Below the pieces are notes generated by a model that was not told the origin of the DNA, did not search any database, and saw only the letters and a list, made by a program, of their open reading frames with translations. Position numbers and translations under genes: made by a program. A stretch of 7,018 nt of DNA from Bacteroidales bacterium (GTDB taxonomy: Bacteria; Bacteroidota; Bacteroidia; Bacteroidales; ML635J-15), in the NCBI GenBank assembly GCA_028697515.1, contig JAQVEY010000124.1, forward strand, positions 1 through 7,018, written 5' to 3'. Of this stretch, positions 1 to 5,809 are shown piece after piece; within the stretch, counting starts at the first letter, position 1, and each line of letters begins with the position of its first letter.

Positions 1-1080
1 CTTTTTCTTCGATGAACCCGTCAAAACACCTAGTCTTACATTTAAGCCCTGAAGAAATTTACTTACCGATTTGTAGTGTTGCTGTGCAAGTATCTCAGTC
101 GGTGCCATAATACAGGCCTGAAATCCATTATCTACTGCCATTAGCATGGTAAGCAGGGCAACAAGAGTTTTGCCGCTTCCAACATCTCCCTGCAATAAAC
201 GATTCATTTGTTTGCCACTGCTTAAATCTTTACGAATCTCTTGTAAAACTCTTTTTTGAGCATTTGTTAATTCGAAAGGTATTTTTTTAAAAAAACACTC
301 TTTTAACAGATTATCTTTATTTCTATCAAAAACAAAACCTGTTGAGCTTTGCTTTCTTTTTCGTTTAATTTGCTGTAAGTTAAGCTGTATATAAAACAAC
401 TCTTCAAATTTTATCCTATATTGAGCAGAGGTTAATTCTTGAATGTCCGCTGGAAAGTGCAGATGTACTAGCGTTTCACCTATTCCTTTTAATCTGTATT
501 TTTCACGAAAATATGGAGGCAAAGTTTCAGGAATTTTTCCCTTGACTTGTTTCAACAAATTATCACATAATTTTTGAATCGTTTTTGAATTTATAAAACT
601 TTGCTTAAGTTTTTCGGTCGTGTTATACTGTGGATAAAGATTGCCTGCAAGTTGTTTCTGCCACTTATTGTATTCTTCGATATCAGGATGAACAATATTT
701 ATTTTACTTCCAAAAAGCTTTGGCTTTCCAAATATAACATATTCACTATTTCTACTAATAGCATCTTTAATCCAGTTTATGCCTTTAAACCAAACAATCT
801 CAACAATACCAGTTTCGTCAGCAAAATAACCCGTAAGTTTTTTACTGTTTCTACTTATTGATGTAAGTTCAAAATGAGTGAACTGACCTTTAATCTGAAT
901 ATAGGGCAGTTCTTTATCTAGTTCTTCTATCTTATAAAATTTGCTTCGATCAACATAGCGATACGGAAAATAATATAATAAATCCTCCCATGTCTCAAGG
1001 TTTAATTCATCCTTTAAGAGTTGAGCACGTTTGGGACCCACACCCGGAAGATATTTAAGTTCCGTTTTAAGCAAATTCAT
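1..1080 (-). CDS. recG: ATP-dependent DNA helicase RecG, N-terminal half (cut by window edge)
   Basis: RecG is a superfamily 2 double-stranded DNA translocase that remodels stalled replication forks and branch-migrates recombination intermediates in the cytoplasm. The window holds the first 360 codons without an internal stop; the family is about 700 residues, so the helicase C-terminal domain lies beyond the left edge. The protein opens with a helix-hairpin-helix-like LPGVGPKRA (residues 10-18), then DLLYYFPYRYVDRS, the usual entry to the wedge (OB-fold) domain, which carries DETGIVEIVWFKG. A helical linker contains FEELFYIQ. The helicase core begins at about residue 267 with the Q-motif-like IPFELTNAQKR, followed by Walker A in GDVGSGKT (298-305), MAPTEILAQQH and LTGSSKKK. 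The ATG at 1080 puts LPGVGP at the expected distance from the N-terminus. It is transcribed away from the methyltransferase on its right. No convincing promoter was found in the short shared gap. Identification is very secure. Confidence 0.97.
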   Translation of the reverse strand, partial: MNLLKTELKYLPGVGPKRAQLLKDELNLETWEDLLYYFPYRYVDRSKFYKIEELDKELPYIQIKGQFTHFELTSISRNSKKLTGYFADETGIVEIVWFKGINWIKDAISRNSEYVIFGKPKLFGSKINIVHPDIEEYNKWQKQLAGNLYPQYNTTEKLKQSFINSKTIQKLCDNLLKQVKGKIPETLPPYFREKYRLKGIGETLVHLHFPADIQELTSAQYRIKFEELFYIQLNLQQIKRKRKQSSTGFVFDRNKDNLLKECFFKKIPFELTNAQKRVLQEIRKDLSSGKQMNRLLQGDVGSGKTLVALLTMLMAVDNGFQACIMAPTEILAQQHYKSVSKFLQGLNVRLGVLTGSSKKK

Positions 1081-1176
1081 ATTAAATCAATATACTTCTG
1101 CTGTAAAAATAATAAAATATCACGATTTCACTCTACTGTAAATATTTTATATTTTTACGCAATAAAAATTAATGAC

Positions 1177-1962
1177 TTGAAAATTCCCGGAAATATTTCA
1201 TATTTTTTAAAAAAGAAACAAAATATCCGTCTTCCTAAATATTTTAACGAGTATATTTTAAATTGTAGTAGAATTCCTAAGTCTTTTATAGAAGCAGACA
1301 AATATCGTAAAGAGCTATTGCAATCCAATCAAAAAATAAAAATTCAGGATTATGGAGCAGGTTCAAAAAAATTTAAATTAGATTATCGAATCATTTCAGA
1401 TATAGCAGCAGTTTCGGGAACAAATAGCACTTATGGACTAGTTTTTCATAAAATTGTCGAACAGTTTCAAACAACCCATCTTTTGGAATTAGGAACATCT
1501 CTGGGAATTGGAACAATGTATTTAGCCAAAGCTTCTGAAAACTTAAATATAACAACGATTGAAGCATGTAATCAGACCTATTTATTTACTAAAAATGCTA
1601 TCAATGAAATGAGTTTGAAGAATAGGATTGATTTAATAAATAGCGATTTTGACACAGTTCTAAATTCAGAAATGCTTAATGATAAAAGATTTGACCTAAT
1701 ATTTATAGACGGTAATCATATAGGGGGAAAACTTTTAGATTATTACGAAATAATTGCAAGAAAATATTCGATGACAAAAAATATAATAATTGTTGATGAC
1801 ATCAACTGGAGTAGGGACATGTTTAAAGCTTGGGAACAAATAACAGAAGCGGATAACACAAAAACCTACCTCAATCTTTTTAAAACAGGTATCATATTTA
1901 ATGGTTACGACTTGCCTACAGGCCATTTTACTATAAATTTTGTTAATAACAGAAATTTATAA
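1177..1962 (+). CDS. Class I SAM-dependent methyltransferase (O-methyltransferase-like), non-ATG start
   Basis: This is a Rossmann-fold methyltransferase of unknown substrate. Numbered from the TTG at 1177 (261 residues), motif I is LLELGTSLGIGT (102-113), the strand-2 acidic residue is in TIEAC (127-131), FDLIFIDGNH (172-181) is the motif IV region typical of the O-methyltransferase and Methyltransf_24 group, and IIIVDDINWS (203-212) follows. The N-terminal stretch with YRKELL and DYGAGSK resembles a Bacteroidota family I recall, whose members usually carry an HGxHSPFVF-like motif further upstream; that part is degenerate here. The start is uncertain: the frame is open back to a TTG at 1021 inside antisense recG but has no ATG before the SAM motif. 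I chose TTG 1177 because it gives a family-like length and does not overlap recG. A frameshifted start at the out-of-frame ATG 1172 is the alternative. The ABC ATPase follows 34 bases later, so co-transcription is likely. The fold call is firm; the function is open. Confidence 0.8.
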   Translation: MKIPGNISYFLKKKQNIRLPKYFNEYILNCSRIPKSFIEADKYRKELLQSNQKIKIQDYGAGSKKFKLDYRIISDIAAVSGTNSTYGLVFHKIVEQFQTTHLLELGTSLGIGTMYLAKASENLNITTIEACNQTYLFTKNAINEMSLKNRIDLINSDFDTVLNSEMLNDKRFDLIFIDGNHIGGKLLDYYEIIARKYSMTKNIIIVDDINWSRDMFKAWEQITEADNTKTYLNLFKTGIIFNGYDLPTGHFTINFVNNRNL

Positions 1963-1996
1963 TTAATAATGATTATTTTTATATTTCAAATTTCTG

Positions 1997-2701
1997 ATGA
2001 TGAAAAAAATTATTGAACTGGAAAATATTGTAAAAAATTATTACATCGGAATAATTAAAGTCGAGGCTCTAAGAAAGATAAATCTCAGCATAGAAGAAAA
2101 TGAATATGTTGCCATAATGGGTCCTTCGGGAAGCGGTAAATCTACTCTAATGAACATTATAGGTTGTCTTGACAGCCTTACTGAAGGAAGATATATACTT
2201 AATAATACTGATGTAAGTGATATGACTGATGATGAACTTGCACAAATTCGAAATAAAGAAATCGGATTCATTTTTCAGACATTCAATTTACTACCACGTT
2301 ACACAGCATTTGAGAATGTAATGCTACCTCTTGTTTATGCAGGAATGCCAACAAAACAAAGATTTGATCGTACCGAAAAAGTAATTGCTGATGTTGGTTT
2401 GGCAGATAGGTCTGCACATAAACCAAATGAACTCTCAGGGGGACAGAGACAGAGAGTTGCTGTTGCCCGAGCCTTGGTTAATAATCCTTCAATAATTTTA
2501 GCAGATGAACCAACAGGCAATCTTGATACTAAAACATCTATTGAAATAATGACACTTTTTGAAGAAATTTATAAAAAGGGTAATACAATTGTTGTAGTTA
2601 CTCACGAAGAAGATATTGCACGTCATGCTAGAAGGATAGTCAGACTAAGAGACGGAATAATCGAATCTGATGTAATTAATAAAAATCCTGCAATGGGATA
2701 G
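1997..2701 (+). CDS. ABC transporter ATP-binding protein, MacB/LolD type
   Basis: This cytoplasmic ATPase subunit should power a type VII (MacB/LolD/FtsE-like) ABC transporter, a class that works mechanically on lipoproteins, peptides or antibiotics in the cell envelope. At 234 residues it is full length for a stand-alone subunit. All motifs are intact: Walker [10 protein letters not shown] (42-50), Q-loop Gln94 in FQTFNLLP, signature LSGGQRQR (146-153), Walker B IILADEP (166-172), D-loop GNLD (174-177) and switch His203 in THEED. The GCLD after Walker A (56-59) and [11 protein letters not shown] (106-116) are typical of the MacB/LolD group. Two ATG codons stand in tandem at 1997 and 2000; either may be used. 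No permease or membrane-fusion gene is adjacent: the next gene, 29 bases on, is a cobalamin adenosyltransferase. The partner must be elsewhere, so the substrate cannot be assigned. Family membership is very secure; the choice between MacB and LolD roles is not. Confidence 0.95.
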   Translation: MMKKIIELENIVKNYYIGIIKVEALRKINLSIEENEYVAIMGPSGSGKSTLMNIIGCLDSLTEGRYILNNTDVSDMTDDELAQIRNKEIGFIFQTFNLLPRYTAFENVMLPLVYAGMPTKQRFDRTEKVIADVGLADRSAHKPNELSGGQRQRVAVARALVNNPSIILADEPTGNLDTKTSIEIMTLFEEIYKKGNTIVVVTHEEDIARHARRIVRLRDGIIESDVINKNPAMG

Positions 2702-2730
2702 TATTTTTTTACAAATTTAATCATAGTTAA

Positions 2731-3288
2731 ATGAAAATATACACAAAAACCGGAGACAAGGGAGATACTTCACTTGCAGGAGGGACAAGAGTTAAAAAAA
2801 ACGATTTGCGACTAGAAGCATACGGAACTATAGATGAATTGAATTCATATCTTGGAATGATAAGGAATTTATCACGCAATAAAGAAGATATAGAATTAAT
2901 TTCCTTTATCCAAAATAAGCTGTTTAGCATAGGTGCAATCTTAGCAACAGAAGAAAAACTACAAAAAAAAGAAACTAACAAAAAAATTCATATCACAAAT
3001 GGAGATATTTTATTTCTTGAGACTTCCATTGATTTATTTTCTGTAAATCTCCCGGTATTAAAAAACTTCATTATACCGACAGGTAACGAACTTATAAGCT
3101 GGTGCAATATATCCAGAACTGTATGCAGACGTGCTGAACGTCGCATAGTAGCTATAGAAAGTGCTGATGTAAATTACACAAATGTCCTAATTTTTATCAA
3201 CAGATTGTCTGATTTACTATTTATAATGGGTAGAAAATATGCAAAAGAATTTAATGTTGATGAAATTTTGTGGAACAATGATTTGTAA
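2731..3288 (+). CDS. Cob(I)alamin adenosyltransferase, PduO-type
   Basis: The enzyme transfers the adenosyl group of ATP to cob(I)alamin, making coenzyme B12 in the cytoplasm for mutases, diol dehydratases or class II ribonucleotide reductase. It is 185 residues, a single ATR domain (the PduO/MMAB fold, usually a trimer) without the extra C-terminal domain of PduO proper. The N-terminal ATP-binding segment TKTGDKGDTSLAGGTRVKK (5-23) is canonical, followed by AYGTIDELN (30-38) with the conserved Asp35. FIIPTGNE (113-120) corresponds to the usual FILPGG segment, RTVCRRAERR (129-138) is the conserved Arg-rich helix, and NRLSDLLF (157-164) ends the core. The His commonly found just before the RTVCRRAER motif is absent; this protein has WCNIS there. 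The gene lies 29 bases after the ABC ATPase and 64 before the DUF2795 gene. There is no room for a cobalamin riboswitch directly upstream. Identification is very secure. Confidence 0.97.
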   Translation: MKIYTKTGDKGDTSLAGGTRVKKNDLRLEAYGTIDELNSYLGMIRNLSRNKEDIELISFIQNKLFSIGAILATEEKLQKKETNKKIHITNGDILFLETSIDLFSVNLPVLKNFIIPTGNELISWCNISRTVCRRAERRIVAIESADVNYTNVLIFINRLSDLLFIMGRKYAKEFNVDEILWNNDL

Positions 3289-3352
3289 TTCAGAAATTTT
3301 TATTTACTTCGCAATCCAATTTAAAAAATGTTTAACCTCAAACTAAAATAAT

Positions 3353-3574
3353 ATGTATTGGACACTCGAATTAGCATCAAAACTGGAAGACGCACCATGG
3401 CCAGCTACCAAGGACGAGTTGATAGATTTTGCTATCCGTTCAGGAGCACCTATGGAAGTAATCGAAAACCTTCAAGAAATTGAAGATGAAGGCGATATTT
3501 ACGAAAGTATCGAGGATATTTGGCCTGATTATCCCAGCAAAGACGACTTTTTCTTTAATGAAGATGAGTATTAA
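3353..3574 (+). CDS. DUF2795 domain protein, small acidic
   Basis: This is a 73-residue cytoplasmic protein of unknown function. I recognise it as the short DUF2795 protein widespread and strongly conserved in Bacteroidota: WPATKDELIDFAIRSGAP (residues 17-34), then a helix VIENLQEIEDEGDIYESIED and the closing WPDYPSKDDFFFNEDEY. It has no signal peptide, membrane segment or cysteine. It is very acidic: 22 of 73 residues are Asp or Glu, against four Lys/Arg. The ATG at 3353 gives the usual MYWTLELAS start, which fits recollection of the family. It lies 64 bases after the adenosyltransferase with no clear -7 element between, so it is probably the last gene of that unit, although its own promoter is possible. 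A perfect 14-base palindrome covers its stop codon and an intrinsic terminator follows. Family assignment is confident; the function is unknown. Confidence 0.9.
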   Translation: MYWTLELASKLEDAPWPATKDELIDFAIRSGAPMEVIENLQEIEDEGDIYESIEDIWPDYPSKDDFFFNEDEY

Positions 3575-3584
3575 ACATGTTTAA
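3571..3584. repeat. 14-base perfect palindrome over the DUF2795 stop codon
   Basis: TTAAACATGTTTAA reads identically on both strands. It begins at the last base of the final Tyr codon and includes the TAA stop. It could form a short AT-rich hairpin just before the terminator or bind a dimeric protein. The half-site also occurs at 3328-3335 before the gene and at 3626-3633 after the terminator. AT-rich 8-mers of this kind are expected by chance (another copy lies in coding sequence near 1819), so a function is not shown. Confidence 0.3.
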
Positions 3585-3595
3585 TAAACAACACT

Positions 3596-3622
3596 AAGAG
3601 GGTTTAAGCCCTCTTTTTTTTT
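3596..3622 (+). terminator. Intrinsic terminator after the DUF2795 gene
   Basis: AAGAGGG (3596-3602) pairs perfectly with CCCTCTT (3609-3615) around a six-base loop TTTAAG, followed by an unbroken T run to 3622. This is a textbook Rho-independent terminator in the plus direction, 21 bases after the DUF2795 stop. It marks the end of the methyltransferase/ABC/adenosyltransferase/DUF2795 unit and separates it from the next plus-strand unit. Confidence 0.9.
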
Positions 3623-3681
3623 CATTTAAACATTTCTGCCTTAAACTTTTTCTATAATAGCGTATAAAATTCAATAAAGTA

Positions 3682-3689
3682 TATATTTG
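3682..3689 (+). promoter_or_regulatory. Bacteroidota-type -7 promoter element (TATATTTG)
   Basis: TATATTTG matches the Bacteroidota housekeeping -7 consensus TAnnTTTG exactly. It stands 30 bases before the ATG of the methyltransferase at 3720 and 59 bases after the preceding terminator, where a new promoter is expected. No good -33 TTTG lies at the usual spacing (around 3655-3662 reads AT-rich without it), so confidence is moderate. If it is real, transcription would begin near 3695, which rules out the TTG at 3687 as the start codon. Confidence 0.5.
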
Positions 3690-3719
3690 CAAAAACTAAA
3701 TAATTATTCAGCAATTTTT

Positions 3720-4529
3720 ATGCTGAGGAAAATATATTTCATATTACCACCATTTGGTCGCCGAATTATTCGACGTGTTTATTATTTCCCAACCGACTGT
3801 TATAATCGTATTTTTAAAAAATCCGAATCACTAGTCCCACCCAAAGGAATGAGTTATGTTGGAAGTGGAAACTTTAAAATACTTGGCGACAAATTCTTCA
3901 ATCACATACATGATACAACGCAAATATCAGAAAATTCAACCATACTTGATATTGGTTGCGGTATTGGTAGAATTGCCCGCCCTTTTGCCTATTATTTAAC
4001 AAGAAGTGGCAAATATATTGGTTTCGATATTATTGATTATGGAATAAAATGGTGTAATAGGAATTATAACAAATATCCCAATTTTCATTTCGAACATTAT
4101 CCTTTGAAAAACGATTTATATAATCTTTCTACAGATAAAAGTGCTTCCGAATTTGTTTTCCCATATAATAATAACGAATTTGATTTGGTTGTTTTAATCT
4201 CAGTTTTCACACATATGCAACAAAAAGAAGTAATTAATTACCTAAATCAAATCTATAAAGTCCTGAAACCCGGAGCATATTGTTATGCAACATTCTTTCT
4301 AACAGAGCCTAACGATACTCAAAGTCTATTTCCATATAAATATGATAATTACAGTTTACACAATTTAAAAGTAAAAAATGCAAATGTAGCTTATGATAAA
4401 ACTTTTATCTTAAAAACATCTGAAGAAATTGGATTTAAATTTTATCTATCATTTAAAGGATGGTGGAAGACAGAACATAAATCAAACAATATTGATTTTC
4501 AGGATATTTTAATATTGCAAAAACCATAA
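3720..4529 (+). CDS. Class I SAM-dependent methyltransferase
   Basis: This is a soluble Rossmann-fold methyltransferase of 269 residues; the acceptor is unknown. An N-terminal helical segment rich in Arg and aromatics (1-34) leads to VPPKGMSYVGSGNFKILG (39-56), a lead-in seen in methyltransferases often found beside polysaccharide genes. Motif I is ILDIGCGIGRIARPF (75-89), motif II is YIGFDI (99-104), motif III/IV is FDLVVLISVFTHM (154-166), and the post-motif LKPGAYCYATFFL starts at 182. This matches the Methyltransf_11/25 pattern. ATG 3720 was chosen over the in-frame TTG at 3687 because the TTG overlaps the -7 element. There is no sequence kinship that I can see with the other two methyltransferases in the window beyond the common fold. 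The rhodanese-like gene follows after 18 bases, so the two are probably co-transcribed. The fold is certain; a role in glycan or lipid modification is only a guess. Confidence 0.9.
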   Translation: MLRKIYFILPPFGRRIIRRVYYFPTDCYNRIFKKSESLVPPKGMSYVGSGNFKILGDKFFNHIHDTTQISENSTILDIGCGIGRIARPFAYYLTRSGKYIGFDIIDYGIKWCNRNYNKYPNFHFEHYPLKNDLYNLSTDKSASEFVFPYNNNEFDLVVLISVFTHMQQKEVINYLNQIYKVLKPGAYCYATFFLTEPNDTQSLFPYKYDNYSLHNLKVKNANVAYDKTFILKTSEEIGFKFYLSFKGWWKTEHKSNNIDFQDILILQKP

Positions 4530-4547
4530 TAATTTAATCATAATCAT

Positions 4548-4988
4548 ATGACAACAACAAATAATCCAGAAATACAGATTTTTCAACTAAACGGAGTAAA
4601 GCACATTAGGTCTGAAAATGTTATAGACTTAATCAAGAAGAATGAAATATGTATAATTGATGTACGTGAGGAGGAAGAATTTAAAATTGAATACATCGAC
4701 TACGACAATTTGTTTTTACATCCAATGTCTGTTATTATGGACAGATTAGAATTTATCCCCAAAAACATTCCACTACTTATAGTTTCATCTGATGGGGTAA
4801 ACAGCACAAAAGTTGCAAATTTATTAAACAGACAAGCTTATATTGATGTGGTAAATCTTGACGGTGGACTAAACGCCTGGAAGATAAAAGGTTTTAAAAC
4901 TGTTAAAAACAAAGACTATAACTCTAAGGATTTATCACAATCTTGTAACAAGGGCACATGCGGATGTTCCTGTGAATCTTGCGGATAA
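4548..4988 (+). CDS. Rhodanese-like protein without catalytic Cys, with Cys-rich C-terminal tail
   Basis: This 146-residue protein has a single rhodanese fold: VIDLIKK with IIDVREEEEF (36-45) as the conserved first motif, and VVNLDGGLNAWKIKGF (101-116) as the C-terminal hallmark. Active rhodaneses carry a persulfide-forming Cys in a CxxGxRS loop; the matching loop here is SSDGVNS (80-86), so the nucleophile is Ser80 and the usual Arg is Asn85. The only Cys inside the domain is Cys35, in a strand. After the domain, a linker leads to a tail with five Cys in the last 14 residues (133, 138, 140, 142, 145), spaced Cx4CxCxCx2C, which suggests metal or Fe-S binding, or a displaced sulfur carrier. 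There is no signal peptide. The gene follows the methyltransferase by 18 bases and converges on purQ with a 14-base gap. The fold is confident; classical sulfurtransferase activity is unlikely, and any role of the tail is inference. Confidence 0.85.
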   Translation: MTTTNNPEIQIFQLNGVKHIRSENVIDLIKKNEICIIDVREEEEFKIEYIDYDNLFLHPMSVIMDRLEFIPKNIPLLIVSSDGVNSTKVANLLNRQAYIDVVNLDGGLNAWKIKGFKTVKNKDYNSKDLSQSCNKGTCGCSCESCG

Positions 4989-5002
4989 GCAGTATCAAAA
5001 AA

Positions 5003-5722
5003 TTAATTTATTTTATTTTTCTTATCCTTTTGGGTGCTAAGATTGACTATAATTGATTTTAGTATTGCAATACCATCTGTATTTCTTAATTCAGGATCGG
5101 CAGCTCTTTCGGGATGAGGCATCATTCCAAATACATTTTTATTTACATTGCACACGCCAGCAATATTCATCAACGAACCATTTGGATTACTCTTTTCGGT
5201 AAGATTACCACTTTCATCACAATACCTCCATATAATCTGCTCGTTCTGAATCATTTCTTTTAATGTCTGTGATGGAGCAAAATATCTACCCTCTCCGTGA
5301 GCAATAGGAATTTTCAATGGTTTTTCCTTTGAAACAAATCTAGTCATTGCCGTATCGGTGTTTTCGGCTTTAATAAATTGGTTTTTACAAATAAATTTTT
5401 GATTATCATTATGTAACAAAGCTCCAGGTAAAAGTCCGGCTTCGCATAATATTTGAAATCCATTACAAACCCCAAAAACAAATCCACCTTCATTAGCAAA
5501 CTCTACAACCTTTTCCATAATCGGCGAAAATTTTGCAATTGCACCAGATCGCAAATAATCTCCATAAGAAAAACCTCCTGGCACAACAATAGCATCACAA
5601 GATTGCAAATCAGTATCTTTATGCCATAATTCAACAACATCCTGTCTTAACACATCTTTTAATGCATAAACCATATCGTGATCACAGTTAGAACCGGGAA
5701 AAATTATTACACCAAATTTCAT
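5003..5722 (-). CDS. purQ: Phosphoribosylformylglycinamidine synthase subunit PurQ
   Basis: PurQ is the glutaminase subunit of FGAM synthase: it hydrolyses glutamine and supplies ammonia to PurL in the fourth step of de novo purine synthesis, in a cytoplasmic complex with PurL and PurS. It is a class I glutamine amidotransferase of 239 residues. Visible motifs are FPGSNCDHD (8-16), VPGGFSYGDYLRSG (47-60), the nucleophile elbow GVCNGFQIL with Cys86, HGEGRY (142-147) and MPHPER (201-206), giving the triad Cys86-His203-Glu205. The start is the ATG at 5722 (MKFGVI, the family's usual N-terminus); an in-frame TTG at 5731 would add three residues and is less likely. The tail after the fold is Lys/Asn-rich. 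The secreted-protein gene ends 87 bases upstream on the same strand. No -7 consensus was found in that gap. No purL or purS is present nearby. Identification is very secure. Confidence 0.97.
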   Translation of the reverse strand: MKFGVIIFPGSNCDHDMVYALKDVLRQDVVELWHKDTDLQSCDAIVVPGGFSYGDYLRSGAIAKFSPIMEKVVEFANEGGFVFGVCNGFQILCEAGLLPGALLHNDNQKFICKNQFIKAENTDTAMTRFVSKEKPLKIPIAHGEGRYFAPSQTLKEMIQNEQIIWRYCDESGNLTEKSNPNGSLMNIAGVCNVNKNVFGMMPHPERAADPELRNTDGIAILKSIIVNLSTQKDKKNKIN

Positions 5723-5809
5723 ATATGCCAATTTAATTATTATCCATTGATAGAACTATTACTCTAAATACCCAATTATTTGATAAGAATCAGAATGTAT
5801 CGGATTAAA

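Noticed and set aside
601..861. Plus-strand open frame of 86 codons
   Set aside because: It is antisense to well-conserved recG coding sequence (wedge domain), has a TTG start and resembles no protein.
1126..1155. Possible promoter for the first methyltransferase: TTTC (1126-1129), 18 bases, TATATTTT (1148-1155)
   Set aside because: Both boxes miss the final G of their consensus, and the region is so AT-rich that such matches are common. Kept only as a hint.
1021..1176. N-terminal extension of the first methyltransferase from TTG 1021
   Set aside because: The first 60 bases overlap the 5' end of recG in antisense and the rest lies in the recG-methyltransferase gap; the translated residues do not resemble the family.
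1980..1987. TATATTTC before the ABC ATPase as a -7 element
   Set aside because: It has one mismatch and would place the transcription start almost at the start codon; co-transcription from upstream is simpler.
2702..2730. Cobalamin riboswitch upstream of the adenosyltransferase
   Set aside because: The gap is only 29 bases, and no B12-box-like sequence is seen there or in the 34-base gap before the ABC gene.
2041..2981. Minus-strand open frames of 61-84 codons across the ABC ATPase and adenosyltransferase
   Set aside because: They are antisense to genes with complete conserved motifs and show no recognisable protein features.
3687..3719. TTG 3687 as start of the second methyltransferase
   Set aside because: It overlaps the TATATTTG promoter element and would precede the predicted transcript start; ATG 3720 is the better start.
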